Part shown: in pieces, positions 18,015 through 26,921 of the stretch
Layout of the letters: each line of letters begins with the position of its first letter
Numbering within the stretch: position 1 is the stretch's first letter
NCBI GenBank assembly: GCA_016703325.1
Contig: JADJCH010000018.1
Location: 62,001-126,000, forward strand
Length of the DNA stretch: 64,000 bases
Reading direction: 5' to 3'
Source: Burkholderiales bacterium
GTDB lineage: Bacteria; Pseudomonadota; Gammaproteobacteria; Burkholderiales; Burkholderiaceae_C
The notes under the pieces: generated by a model
What the model saw: only the letters and a program-made list of their open reading frames with translations
Databases searched by the model: none
Told to the model about the DNA's origin: nothing
Translations under genes and position numbers: made by a program

Positions 18015-18284
18015 TCACTTGCGCAGGCCGAGCTTCTGGATCAGGGCCAGGTAGCGGTTGGCGTCCTTGGCCTTGAGGTAGTCGAGCAGCTTGCGGCGAC
18101 GGCTCACCATGCGCAGCAGGCCGCGGCGACCGTGGTGGTCCTTCAGGTTGGCCTTGAAGTGCGGGGTCAGTGCGTTGATGCGGGCGGTCAGCAGGGCCAC
18201 CTGCACTTCGGGGGAGCCGGTGTCGGCGGTGCCGCGCGCATTGGCGGCGATGATGTCGGCCTTGTTGAGGTCAGCGATGGACAT
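18015..18284 (-). CDS. rpsO: 30S ribosomal protein S15
   Basis: This 89-residue primary 16S rRNA-binding protein of the small subunit platform has family length. MSIADLNKADIIAANARG, TGSPEVQVALLTARINALT and the RGLLRMVSRRRKLLDYLK helix are unmistakable. The ATG at 18284 is chosen over an upstream in-frame start because S15 begins here throughout the family. pnp follows after 238 bases. Confidence 0.98.
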   Translation of the reverse strand: MSIADLNKADIIAANARGTADTGSPEVQVALLTARINALTPHFKANLKDHHGRRGLLRMVSRRRKLLDYLKAKDANRYLALIQKLGLRK

Positions 18285-18473
18285 GTTTGCGTTCCTGGGT
18301 TGGACGAAACCGCACCGCCGTCGGACGCCGCGGCGGGAACCCTGGAAGGTCCACACACCGTGCGCCGGCCTGGGCCGCGGTTTCAGGTTTCACTTGCGGA
18401 CACGGGTGAAACCGACCCGTGCCGTGCAGAGATTCCATCCAACAGGGAGGACTCCCCGAAAGATGAAGGCGGC

Positions 18474-18479
18474 ATTATA
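18474..18479 (-). promoter_or_regulatory. candidate -10 element for rpsO-pnp
   Basis: A perfect TATAAT lies on the minus strand at 18479-18474, overlapping the stop of the upstream aminotransferase gene, with a poor -35 match. Transcription from it would give a leader of about 180 bases before rpsO. The assignment rests on the -10 match and position only. Confidence 0.4.
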
Positions 18480-19626
18480 GCTTCAGTGCCCGCTCCAGCC
18501 TCTCGACACCCTGCAGCAGCCGCTGCGGGTGCTGCGACGCAAAGCACCAGCGCAGCCAGCCCTGCCCTTCGTCACCGAAGGCCACCCCCGGCGCCAGCCC
18601 CAGGCCCTGGTCATGCACCAGTCGCTTGGCAAAGGCCAGGGAGTCGGACTCACCCTCCACCCGCAGGAAGGCGTACATCGCGCCCGCCGGCAGGGCCACC
18701 TCCACCCGGGGCAGCCCCTGCAGCGCCCCCACCAGGGTGTCGCGGCAGCAGCGCAGGTGCGCCTGGAGGGCCGGCACCGACTGGGGGGCCGCCGCCAGGG
18801 CCGCCAGGCCGGCGCGCTGCACGAACACCGGCGCACAAGACGTGTTGAACTCGATGAGCTTGCCCAACTGCTCGATCATCGGCACCGGTGCCACCAGACT
18901 GCCCAGGCGCCAGCCGGTCATCAGAAAGCTCTTGGAGAAGCTGTGCACCACCAGCAACCGGTCTTCCGGCTCGGCCACGTCGAGAAAACTTGGCGCGGCC
19001 ACTGCGCCGTCGGCAAAGTACAGGCGTTCGTACACCTCGTCGGAGACGATCCAGGTGCCGGTGCGGCGGCAGTGCGCCAGGATGGCCTCGATCTCCGCGC
19101 GCTGCAGCGTCCAGCCGGTGGGGTTGTTGGGCGCATTGACGATCAACACCCGCGTCGCCGGCGTGATGGCAGCCAGCAGTTCGTCCAGGTCCAGGGTCCA
19201 GGCGCCGTGGCGTGGGTGCAGCGACACCCGGCGCACCCGCGCACCCAGGATGGCCGGTTGTGCGGTCAGGTTGGGCCAGACCGGCACCACCGCCACCACC
19301 TCGTCCCCGGCATCCACCAGGGCCTGCTGCGCCAGCATCAACGCCGAAACCCCGGAGGAGGTCACCGCCACCCGGTCAGCCCCCAGCGGCCGGTGCAGGC
19401 TGGAGATGTAGGCCGCCAGCGCCTCCCGCAGGGCCGGCAGGCCGAGGTTGTGGGCATAGAAGGTTTCGCCCGCCTCGATCGACGCCTGGGCCGCCGCACG
19501 CACGCCGGCCGGGGTCACCTCGTCGCTTTCCCCGAACCAGAAAGCCAGCACATCCTCCCGGCCCAGGCCGGCGTTGGCCACCTCGCGGATGCGCGAGGCA
19601 CTCAGATCGGCGATCACTTGACGCAT
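18475..19626 (-). CDS. pyridoxal-phosphate aminotransferase, class I/II
   Basis: This 383-residue fold-type I aminotransferase has the residues expected for the family: the NAPNNPTG loop near 164-171, Asp196 and Tyr199 (SDEVYERLYF) contacting the cofactor, and the Schiff-base lysine Lys232 in HSFSKSFLMTGWRLG. The substrate cannot be read from sequence; aspartate-, aromatic- or valine-pyruvate-type activities are all possible. It lies 16 bases downstream of an amino-acid-type ABC binding protein, so an amino acid donor is plausible. The stop overlaps the candidate rpsO promoter. Confidence 0.85.
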   Translation of the reverse strand: MRQVIADLSASRIREVANAGLGREDVLAFWFGESDEVTPAGVRAAAQASIEAGETFYAHNLGLPALREALAAYISSLHRPLGADRVAVTSSGVSALMLAQQALVDAGDEVVAVVPVWPNLTAQPAILGARVRRVSLHPRHGAWTLDLDELLAAITPATRVLIVNAPNNPTGWTLQRAEIEAILAHCRRTGTWIVSDEVYERLYFADGAVAAPSFLDVAEPEDRLLVVHSFSKSFLMTGWRLGSLVAPVPMIEQLGKLIEFNTSCAPVFVQRAGLAALAAAPQSVPALQAHLRCCRDTLVGALQGLPRVEVALPAGAMYAFLRVEGESDSLAFAKRLVHDQGLGLAPGVAFGDEGQGWLRWCFASQHPQRLLQGVERLERALKL

Positions 19627-19642
19627 CAGGACTCCTGCGGAT

Positions 19643-20929
19643 TCAGGGCGCAGTCATGTTGCAGCGGTGCGGCAGTTCGGTGGCCGCGGCGTCGAACTGG
19701 CGCAGCGTGCGGAATCCGTAGCCGCTGCCCTCGACGTCGAAACGCACGCCCTCAGCGCCGGCACGCTGCATCACACTTACATACAGCGGTTGAATGAACT
19801 GGTGGTCGCCAGCGCGCATCACGCCCTGGCCGATGCCACCCAGCGAGCGACCATCGTAGCGCGCCCCGGACAACGCACGGGCCACCGCGGTGGCTTCGGT
19901 GCTGCGGGCACGTTCGATGGCCTCGGCCAGCATCTCCACCATCACCTGCATGCGCAGGTGAAGGTAGTCCTCCTCCGGCTTCGGGAAACGCTGGCGGAAA
20001 CGGGACACCAGATCCTCGGAGGCCTTGCCGCCGGCATTGGGGTGCCACTCGGCCAGCGCCACCACCCGGCCGACCCCGGCCTCGCCCAAGGCCCCCGGCA
20101 CGCCCAGCGCATTGCCGTAGAAGGTGTAGAACTTGCCCTCGAAGCCCACGTCCCTGGCGGCCTTGACCAGCAGCGTCAGGTCATTGCCCCAGTTGCCGGT
20201 GACCACCGCCTGGGCGCCGCTGGACTTGATCTTGGTGGCATAGGGCAGGAAGTCCTTGACCCGGCCGATCGGGTGCAGCTCCTCGCCGACGATGGCCACG
20301 TCCGGGCGCCGTTCGGTGATCAGTGCCCGGCTCTGGCGCAGCACATGCTGGCCGAAGCTGTAGTCCTGTCCGATGAGGTAGACGCGCCGGAGCGCCGCAT
20401 CCTGCTGGAGCACTTCCATCAAGGCCGACAGGCGCATGTCCGCATGCGCATCGAAGCGGAAGTGCCAGGGGCTGCACTTCTCATGGGTGAGCGCCGGGTC
20501 CACCGCGGAGTAGTTGAGGAACAACGCCCGACGCGCCGGCTCGCGCTGGTTGTGCTTGTTGAGGGCATCGATCAACGCTGCCGCCACCGCCGAGCTGTTG
20601 CCCTGGGTGACAAAGCTCACCTCCTGGTCCAGCGCCGACTTGAGCACCGACAGCGCCTCCTCGGGGGAGCCTTTGCTGTCCAGCCGCAGCAGTTCCAACG
20701 GTCGGGCGCCACCGGGCAGCTTGACCCCCCCGCGGGCATTGACCCGCTCGACCGCCCAGATCAGGTTGCGCGCCACCGCCTCACCGGCATTGCCGAAGGG
20801 GCCGGACAGCCCCTCGATCAGGCCGATGCGCACCGGTGCCGGTGCGGCGGGAGCAGCCGACACCAGTGGCGACAGAACCAGGCCCAGCACCAGGGCGAGG
20901 CGGCGAAGGGAAACAGACGGGAAGGCCAT
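19643..20929 (-). CDS. ABC transporter substrate-binding protein, branched-chain amino acid (LivJ) type
   Basis: This 428-residue secreted protein has a clear signal peptide (MAFPSVSLRRLALVLGLVLS, cleavage after PLVSAAPAA). A periplasmic type I binding fold follows, starting PVRIGLIEGLSGPFGNAGEA, as in receptor family ANF/LivJ proteins. No permease or ATPase genes are adjacent, so it is an orphan receptor here. The ligand is unknown; such proteins in Burkholderiales bind amino acids, amides or aromatics. It sits just upstream of the aminotransferase. Confidence 0.82.
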   Translation of the reverse strand: MAFPSVSLRRLALVLGLVLSPLVSAAPAAPAPVRIGLIEGLSGPFGNAGEAVARNLIWAVERVNARGGVKLPGGARPLELLRLDSKGSPEEALSVLKSALDQEVSFVTQGNSSAVAAALIDALNKHNQREPARRALFLNYSAVDPALTHEKCSPWHFRFDAHADMRLSALMEVLQQDAALRRVYLIGQDYSFGQHVLRQSRALITERRPDVAIVGEELHPIGRVKDFLPYATKIKSSGAQAVVTGNWGNDLTLLVKAARDVGFEGKFYTFYGNALGVPGALGEAGVGRVVALAEWHPNAGGKASEDLVSRFRQRFPKPEEDYLHLRMQVMVEMLAEAIERARSTEATAVARALSGARYDGRSLGGIGQGVMRAGDHQFIQPLYVSVMQRAGAEGVRFDVEGSGYGFRTLRQFDAAATELPHRCNMTAP

Positions 20930-21040
20930 GCGAAGTGCGTGTCAAGCCAGCGTCAAACCAGCCCAAAACCAGTGGAAACCCTGCATCTTAGGGGAGCCCG
21001 GAGCGGGCCGGCAGCTCAATCCACCAACACCAAAGGGACG

Positions 21041-22153
21041 TCAGGCCGCCGAAAGATCCCAGCGCGGCCGCACGTCGAAGCGGTAGTCCAGCGTGGGGTG
21101 CGCCAGGCCGGCCTGCAGCCGCATCGCCGCGGCCAGGGCGATCATGGCGCCGTTGTCGGTGCACAGCTGCAGCTCCGGGTAGTGCACCCGGATGCCCTTG
21201 CGACCGCACTGCTGGCTCAACACCTCCCGCAGGCGGCGATTGGCCCCCACCCCGCCCGCCACCACCAGGCGCTTCAACCCGGTGAGTTTCAGGGCGGCCA
21301 GGGATTTGGTGACCAGCACCTCCACGATCGCCGCCTGGGTGGAAGCAGCCAGGTCGGCCCGCTGCGCCTCATCCGCCCGCCCGCCCGCAGCAGCATCCAG
21401 GCGGCTCAGCTGGGTCCAGACCGCGGTCTTGAGCCCCGCAAACGAAAAGTCCAGGTTGCCCGAACGCATCAGCGGTCGGGGCAGCGCAAAGGCATCGCCG
21501 CGCCCCTGCTCGGCCAGCCGGGCCAGCGCGGGCCCACCGGGGTAGCCCAGGCCGAGCATCTTGGCGGTCTTGTCGAAGGCTTCGCCCGCAGCATCGTCGA
21601 TGGTCTCGCCCAGCAGCTCGTAGCGCCCCACCCCATCGACGCGCATCAGCTGGGTGTGACCCCCCGACACCAGCAGCGCCACGAAGGGGAACTCCGGCGG
21701 ATCGGCCGACAGGAAGGGCGACAGCAGGTGCCCTTCCAGGTGGTGCACGGTCATCACCGGCCGGTCCAGCGCCAGGCCCAGCGCACAGCCGAATCCCGCC
21801 CCCACCAGCAGCGCCCCGGCCAGGCCCGGGCCCTGGGTGTAGGCCACCACATCGACCTGCTCCAGCGCAAGCTCCGCGCGGCTCAGCGTTTCGCGCAACA
21901 GCGGCACCACGCGACGGATGTGGTCACGCGACGCCAGTTCCGGCACCACGCCGCCATAGGCCTGGTGCATGTCGATCTGGCTGTGCAGCGCGTGCGCGAG
22001 CAGGAGGGGCATCGCCGAGCCCGGCCCGGCCGAAGCCACCTCGACCAGCGCCACACCGGTTTCGTCGCAGGACGACTCGATGCCCAACACCCGCAGCGGT
22101 CGGTCCGAACAGGCCTCCTCAAGCCGCGGCGCGATTCCGGTTGGCGTGGTCAT
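21041..22153 (-). CDS. tsaD: tRNA N6-adenosine threonylcarbamoyltransferase TsaD
   Basis: This 370-residue enzyme transfers threonylcarbamoyl from TC-AMP to A37 of ANN-decoding tRNAs, acting with TsaB and TsaE. The family motif VLGIESSCDETGVALV, the metal-binding His138 and His142 (HHLEGH), and VSGGHTQLMRV are present. The ATG at 22153 overlaps the lgt stop by four bases (ATGA); the longer upstream frame lies inside lgt. The N-terminus has about 20 extra residues before VLGIESS, so a slightly later start is possible. Confidence 0.96.
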   Translation of the reverse strand: MTTPTGIAPRLEEACSDRPLRVLGIESSCDETGVALVEVASAGPGSAMPLLLAHALHSQIDMHQAYGGVVPELASRDHIRRVVPLLRETLSRAELALEQVDVVAYTQGPGLAGALLVGAGFGCALGLALDRPVMTVHHLEGHLLSPFLSADPPEFPFVALLVSGGHTQLMRVDGVGRYELLGETIDDAAGEAFDKTAKMLGLGYPGGPALARLAEQGRGDAFALPRPLMRSGNLDFSFAGLKTAVWTQLSRLDAAAGGRADEAQRADLAASTQAAIVEVLVTKSLAALKLTGLKRLVVAGGVGANRRLREVLSQQCGRKGIRVHYPELQLCTDNGAMIALAAAMRLQAGLAHPTLDYRFDVRPRWDLSAA

Positions 22154-22980
22154 CGCGCCGACGCCGCACGGCCTGCCCAGGCCCACAGCACCACGCCGCC
22201 CAGCAACATCGGCACACACAGCCATTGACCCATGCTCAGGCCCATCGCCAGCGGCCCGAGGAAGCTGTCCGGCTCGCGGAAGTACTCGGCGATGAACCGA
22301 AACAGACCATAGCCAAACAGAAAGGCGGCCGAAACCCGACCCCAGACCCGCTGACCCCCAGGGTTCACATGGGCCGAAGGGCTGCGTCCATACCACCACA
22401 GCAGGCCAAACAGCAGCAGCCCCTCCATCGCAAACTGGTAGATCTGGGAGGGATGCCGGGCCAGGTCCGAACCCGACTGCGGAAACACCATGGCCCAGGG
22501 CAGCGATGCGTCGGCGGCGCGTCCCCAGAGTTCACCGTTGATGAAGTTGCCCAGGCGCCCGCAGGCCAGGCCGGTGGGCACACAGGGAGCGATGAGATCG
22601 GTCACCTCCATGAAGCTGCGCCCCCTCAACCGGGCAAACAGCGCCATCGCGGCAATCACCCCCAACAACCCGCCGTGGAAGGACATGCCACCCTGCCACA
22701 CCGCCAGCACCTCGGGCAGGTGACTCAGGTAATAGCCGGGCTTGTAGAACAGCACGTAGCCGAGCCGCCCGCCGAGGATGACGCCAAGCACGCCGAAGAA
22801 GAGCAGGTCCTCCACATCGCGGGCCGTCCAGCCCGCTGCGGCAAATGGCGCCTGCCGCACCCGGCGCGTGGCCAGCAGGTGGAACAGCCCGAAGGCGGCC
22901 AGGTAGGTCAGGCCGTACCAATGGATCTGGAACACACCCAGGCGGAGCGCCACCGGGTCGAACTGAGGGTGAACGAGCAT
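22150..22980 (-). CDS. lgt: prolipoprotein diacylglyceryl transferase
   Basis: This 276-residue inner-membrane enzyme attaches diacylglycerol from phosphatidylglycerol to the lipobox cysteine of prolipoproteins. The Lgt signature GRLGNFINGELWG spans residues 141-153, and the catalytic-region His103 in SFHGGLLGV is present. About seven membrane helices are visible. It overlaps tsaD by four bases and starts at ATG 22980. Confidence 0.97.
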   Translation of the reverse strand: MLVHPQFDPVALRLGVFQIHWYGLTYLAAFGLFHLLATRRVRQAPFAAAGWTARDVEDLLFFGVLGVILGGRLGYVLFYKPGYYLSHLPEVLAVWQGGMSFHGGLLGVIAAMALFARLRGRSFMEVTDLIAPCVPTGLACGRLGNFINGELWGRAADASLPWAMVFPQSGSDLARHPSQIYQFAMEGLLLFGLLWWYGRSPSAHVNPGGQRVWGRVSAAFLFGYGLFRFIAEYFREPDSFLGPLAMGLSMGQWLCVPMLLGGVVLWAWAGRAASAR

Positions 22981-23030
22981 GGGCCGGAATCATAAGGGGC
23001 CCGACCCCGTGCCCAGGTCAGGCCAACAAG

Positions 23031-23285
23031 TCAGCCCGCACGGCGACGCGTCGTCGATGGATGTGTCCCCATCGCATGCAGAGACTTCTCGCGTCGCAGG
23101 TCGCGCCGCTGCTGGTGCTTCCTGTCCGCCAGGCGCCGGGTTCGCCCGGAGACATCGGACCACCACCACCACAGCAGTGCCAGCAGGAAAGGCACAAATA
23201 CCCACCCGACCGACCACCGGGCCATCGGGTCGAGTCCATACCAGCGCGCCAGCAGCAGCAGCACTCCGAGCACGACCAAGCCCAT
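23031..23285 (-). CDS. small Trp-rich membrane protein (TIGR04438-like)
   Basis: This 84-residue protein starts at ATG 23285 (MGLVVLGVLLLLARWYGLDP). It has two hydrophobic segments separated by a short loop, a run of four tryptophans (LLALLWWWWSDV at about 36-47) and then a strongly basic tail with RTRRLADRKHQQRRDLRREK. The layout matches the small Trp-rich proteins found in Burkholderiales, whose function is unknown. It lies 50 bases upstream of lgt on the same strand and is divergent from the cytochrome gene. A longer frame exists upstream but reads antisense into the cytochrome. Confidence 0.75.
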   Translation of the reverse strand: MGLVVLGVLLLLARWYGLDPMARWSVGWVFVPFLLALLWWWWSDVSGRTRRLADRKHQQRRDLRREKSLHAMGTHPSTTRRRAG

Positions 23286-23438
23286 CGCGTTGTCCTCAAT
23301 GTTCACGGGGATGACAACCACATAGCATACCGCCGCGTTAAGACGATGTGTCAGGCACCTGTCATGCCGACTCCGAGGGCGATCCCTACAATCCGGCCCT
23401 CGCTCACCCACCTCCTGCAACCCCTCCGAAAGGAAACC

Positions 23439-23741
23439 ATGAAGCCCGTGTTTGCCCTGATCGCCGCTGCCCTGGTCGCCGGCCCCGCTTTCGCCAGCCA
23501 GGAACTGGCACAGAAGAAGAACTGCATGGCCTGCCACGCCGTGGACAAGAAGCTGGTCGGCCCGGCCTACAAGGACGTTGCCGCCAAGTACAAGGGCGAC
23601 AAGGGCGCCGAGGCCAAGCTGGCCGAGAAGGTCATGAAGGGTGGCGTGGGTACCTGGGGCCAGGTGCCGATGCCCGCCAACCCACAGGTCAGCAAGGAAG
23701 AAGCCGCCACCCTGGTGAAGTGGGTGCTGAGCCAGAAGTGA
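23439..23741 (+). CDS. cytochrome c, class I (c551/c552 type)
   Basis: This 100-residue periplasmic monoheme electron carrier has a signal peptide ending AGPAFA at residue 19. The heme site CMACH is at residues 29-33 and the axial Met78 sits in VPMPANPQVS, as in c8/c551 cytochromes. An AAGGAAA Shine-Dalgarno precedes the ATG. It is monocistronic, with a strong terminator directly after it. It probably shuttles electrons to a terminal oxidase or reductase; the partner is not in the window. Confidence 0.93.
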   Translation: MKPVFALIAAALVAGPAFASQELAQKKNCMACHAVDKKLVGPAYKDVAAKYKGDKGAEAKLAEKVMKGGVGTWGQVPMPANPQVSKEEAATLVKWVLSQK

Positions 23742-23773
23742 TGCCGGCTGACAGCACGTCCGCCGCCTGAACG

Positions 23774-23809
23774 AACAACGCCCTGCACTGCAGGGCGTTG
23801 TTGTTTGTT
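23774..23809 (+). terminator. intrinsic terminator of the cytochrome c gene
   Basis: Inverted arms AACAACGCCCTGCA and TGCAGGGCGTTGTT (23774-23787 and 23789-23802) form a long GC-centred stem followed by GTTTGTT. It begins 33 bases after the cytochrome stop codon. Confidence 0.85.
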
Positions 23810-23901
23810 GGCACTATTTGTTGGAACTGATTGTGGGCACTCGCGAGCCGGGTGTCACAACTGCCCCACCACAGCGGCCCTACCACTGGAGCACCGCCAA
23901 C

Positions 23902-23928
23902 ACAAAGGCCCCTGAAGGGGCGCTTTGT
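23902..23928 (-). terminator. probable terminator downstream of acsA
   Basis: On the minus strand ACAAAG-CG-CCCC, loop TTCA, GGGG-CCTTTGT forms a stem-loop about 70 bases after the acsA stop. The 3' arm is T-rich, but no long T run follows, so efficiency is uncertain. The structure is nearly symmetrical and could also act on the plus strand. Confidence 0.55.
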
Positions 23929-23965
23929 GACCGGGCCCTTGCGGCACCCGATCCATTCACCATCG

Positions 23966-24002
23966 GATCAGCCGATCAGCCGATCAGCCGATCAGCCGAT
24001 CA
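23966..24002. repeat. 8-bp tandem repeat (GATCAGCC) abutting the acsA stop codon
   Basis: Four perfect copies of GATCAGCC (23966-23997) plus a partial fifth copy (GATCA) run directly into the last bases of acsA; the stop codon at 24000-24002 lies within the partial copy. The unit length is not a multiple of three. Confidence 0.9.
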
Positions 24003-25982
24003 ATAGGTCTGACCCAGCTGACCCAGGATGGCCGGGTTCTCCAGCGTGGAGGTGTCCTGGGTGATGGTTTCACCCTTGGCCAGCGAACGCAGCAGGCGGC
24101 GCATGATCTTGCCCGAGCGGGTCTTGGGCAGGTTGTCACCGAAGCGGATGTCCTTGGGCTTGGCGATCGGGCCGATTTCCTTGCCGACGTGGTCGCGCAG
24201 GATCTTGGCAATCGCTTTGGCCTCGTCGCCGGTGGGCGCCGGGCGCTTGAGCACCACGAAGGCGCAGACGGCCTCGCCGGTGGTCTCGTCCGGACGACCC
24301 ACGACAGCGGCTTCGGCCACCAGCTCGGTGCAGCTGACCAGCGCGGACTCGATCTCCATCGTGCCCATGCGGTGGCCGGAGACGTTCAACACGTCGTCGA
24401 TGCGGCCGGTGATGGTGAAGTAGCCGGTGTTGGCATCGCGGATCGCGCCGTCGCCCGCCAGGTAGAGCTGGCCCTTGAAGTCCTCGGGGTAGTAGGACTT
24501 CTTGAAGCGCTCCGGGTCGCCCCAGATGTTGCGGATCATCGACGGCCAGGGCTTCTTGCACACCAGGATGCCGCCCTTACCCCAGGGCAGTTCGTTGCCG
24601 GTCTCGTCGACCACGGCGAACTGGATGCCCGGGAAGGGCAGGGTGCAGGAGCCCGGCACCAGCGGGGTGGCGCCCGGCAGCGGGGTGATCATGTGACCAC
24701 CGGTCTCGGTCTGCCAGAAGGTGTCCACGATCGGGCAGCGGCCGCCTCCGACGTGCAGGTGGTACCACTCCCAGGCGGCCGGGTTGATCGGCTCGCCCAC
24801 CGAACCCAGGATGCGCAGGGACGACAGGTCGTAGCTCTTCGGGTGCACGGCGTCGTTGGCCTCGGCCGCCTTGATCAGCGAACGGATGGCGGTCGGCGCG
24901 GTGTAGAACACGCTGACCTTGTGGTCCTGGATCATCTTCCAGAAGCGGCCGGCGTCCGGGTAGGTGGGCACGCCTTCGAAGACGATCTCGGTGCCGCCCA
25001 GCGCGAGCGGGCCGTAGGTGATGTAGGTGTGACCGGTGACCCAGCCGATGTCGGCGGTGCACCAGAACACGTCATCGGCCTTCAGGTCGAAGGTCCATTC
25101 GCAGGTCAGCGCCGCATGCAGCAGGTAGCCGCCGGTGCTGTGCTGCACGCCCTTGGGCTTGCCGGTGGAGCCGGAGGTGTAGAGCAGGAACAGCGGATGC
25201 TCGGCATCCACCCACTCCGGCTCGCAGGTGGTGGCCTGGCTGCCGACCACATCGGCCATCCAGACGTCGCGGCCTGCGGTCATGGTCACCGGGGCGTCGC
25301 CGCGGTTGACCACCAGCACGTTCTGCACGCTGTCGCAGCCGCCCAGGGTCAGGGCCTCGTCGACGATGGCCTTCAGCGGCAGCTTCTTGCCGCCGCGCAC
25401 CTGGCAGTCGGCGGTGATGACGGCCTTGGCGCCGGTGTCCTCGATGCGGTCACGCAGGGACTGGGCCGAGAAGCCGCCGAACACCACCGAGTGGGTCGCG
25501 CCGATGCGGGCGCAGGCCTGCATGGCGGCCACGCCGTCGATCGACATGGCGATGTAGATGATGACGCGGTCGCCCTTGCCGATGCCCAGGCTCTTCAGGC
25601 CATTGGCCATCTGACAGGTCTTGGCCAGCAGCTCGCTGTAGCTGACGCGGGTGACTTCGCCGCCGTCGGCCTCGAAGATGATGGCGGTCTTGTCGCCCAG
25701 GCCGCGCTCGACGTTGCGGTCCAGGCAGTTGTAGGAGGCATTGAGCGTGCCGTCCTCGAACCACTTGAAGAAGGGCGAGTTCTCCTCGTTCAGCACCTTG
25801 GTGAAGGGCTGCTTCCAGCTCAGGAGGCGGCGCGCATGGCCGGCCCAGAAGCCCTCGTAATCCTCGTCCGCCTGCTTGCACAGGGCCTCATAGGCCGCCA
25901 TGCCGGAAACCGCCGCAGCGGCCACGGTGGCCTCGGAGGGCAGGTACAGCTTGGATTCTTGAGCGGCGTCGCCTTGACTCAT
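24000..25982 (-). CDS. acsA: acetyl-CoA synthetase (AMP-forming)
   Basis: This 660-residue cytosolic enzyme activates acetate to acetyl-CoA through acetyl-AMP. Core motifs are intact: the P-loop LFLLYTSGSTGKPKGVQH, the A8 hinge region GRIDDVLNVSGHRMGTMEIE, and the C-terminal PKTRSGKIMRR containing the lysine that is reversibly acetylated in other bacteria. Length is standard. It is monocistronic, followed by an 8-bp repeat and a hairpin. The 228 bases between its start and the divergent UPF0114 gene hold short inverted repeats (GACTT/AAGTC, GGCTC/GAGCC) but no convincing promoter by eye. Confidence 0.96.
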   Translation of the reverse strand: MSQGDAAQESKLYLPSEATVAAAAVSGMAAYEALCKQADEDYEGFWAGHARRLLSWKQPFTKVLNEENSPFFKWFEDGTLNASYNCLDRNVERGLGDKTAIIFEADGGEVTRVSYSELLAKTCQMANGLKSLGIGKGDRVIIYIAMSIDGVAAMQACARIGATHSVVFGGFSAQSLRDRIEDTGAKAVITADCQVRGGKKLPLKAIVDEALTLGGCDSVQNVLVVNRGDAPVTMTAGRDVWMADVVGSQATTCEPEWVDAEHPLFLLYTSGSTGKPKGVQHSTGGYLLHAALTCEWTFDLKADDVFWCTADIGWVTGHTYITYGPLALGGTEIVFEGVPTYPDAGRFWKMIQDHKVSVFYTAPTAIRSLIKAAEANDAVHPKSYDLSSLRILGSVGEPINPAAWEWYHLHVGGGRCPIVDTFWQTETGGHMITPLPGATPLVPGSCTLPFPGIQFAVVDETGNELPWGKGGILVCKKPWPSMIRNIWGDPERFKKSYYPEDFKGQLYLAGDGAIRDANTGYFTITGRIDDVLNVSGHRMGTMEIESALVSCTELVAEAAVVGRPDETTGEAVCAFVVLKRPAPTGDEAKAIAKILRDHVGKEIGPIAKPKDIRFGDNLPKTRSGKIMRRLLRSLAKGETITQDTSTLENPAILGQLGQTY

Positions 25983-26210
25983 GGATGTCTCCTCAGGGGG
26001 TCAGGATAGGATGCCCGGCACGTTAGGTACAGGCTCTTACGAGCCCCTGACTTTGCAAGTCCCGGGCCTGCGCCAGCGCAAAGCACTGGGCCGGCGGCAA
26101 CCCCGAAGGGCTGCTGCGAAGGCGAACATGCTGTCACGGGCCAGCTTCTAGAATCGCCGGGTTTTCCCCTGGAAACCCTCGCCGGGGCCCGCTCACCTGA
26201 CTACGCCATC

Positions 26211-26834
26211 ATGCAAGACCCCACCCAGGCCAAACTCGCCCCCCTGCCCAAGATCATCTTCGCCAGTCGCTGGCTGCAGTTGCCGCTCTACATCGGCCTG
26301 ATCCTGGCCCAGGCGGTGTACGTGTTCCACTTCTGGGTGGAACTGGTGCACCTGATCGAGGCCGCGTTCGGCAACCAGCATGCGCTGGAAATCCTGGTCA
26401 AAAGCATCGGCTATGTGGCGCCGCCCGAGGGCGTGCTCAAGCTCAACGAGACCATCATCATGCTGGTGGTGCTCGGCCTGATCGACGTGGTGATGATCTC
26501 CAACCTGCTGATCATGGTGATCGTCGGCGGCTACGAGACCTTCGTCTCGCGGCTCAACCTGGAAGGCCACCCCGACCAGCCGGAGTGGCTCAGCCATGTG
26601 AACGCGTCGGTGCTGAAGGTCAAGCTGGGCACCGCCATCATCGGCATCAGCTCGATCCACCTGCTCAAGACCTTCATCAACGCCGAGAACTACAGCGAGA
26701 AGGCGCTGCTGTGGCAGACCGTGATCCACGTGGCCTTCCTGCTGTCGGCACTGGCCATTGCATTGGCCGACCGGATCATGCACCCGCCCGGTGCAGCCTC
26801 CCACGCTGCCCACGCTGCCCACGCGGACCACTGA
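26211..26834 (+). CDS. UPF0114 (YqhA/TIGR00645) family membrane protein
   Basis: This 207-residue inner-membrane protein has four likely helices: RWLQLPLYIGLILAQAVYVF, the ETIIMLVVLGLIDVVMISNL/LIMVIVGGYETF pair, the GTAIIGISSIHLLKTF segment and a final VIHVAFLLSALAIALADRI. This matches the UPF0114 family, of unknown function. The C-terminus is a His/Ala tail (HAAHAAHADH) encoded by 9-bp repeats. It lies 87 bases upstream of fumarase on the same strand and may be co-transcribed with it. Confidence 0.85.
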   Translation: MQDPTQAKLAPLPKIIFASRWLQLPLYIGLILAQAVYVFHFWVELVHLIEAAFGNQHALEILVKSIGYVAPPEGVLKLNETIIMLVVLGLIDVVMISNLLIMVIVGGYETFVSRLNLEGHPDQPEWLSHVNASVLKVKLGTAIIGISSIHLLKTFINAENYSEKALLWQTVIHVAFLLSALAIALADRIMHPPGAASHAAHAAHADH

Positions 26835-26921
26835 CCGCAACGCCGCCAGACTGACGCAAGCCGCGGCGGCGACGATATCGCCCCCTCTCGTTCCTCACCC
26901 AGCCCTCCGAAGGACCTGCCC

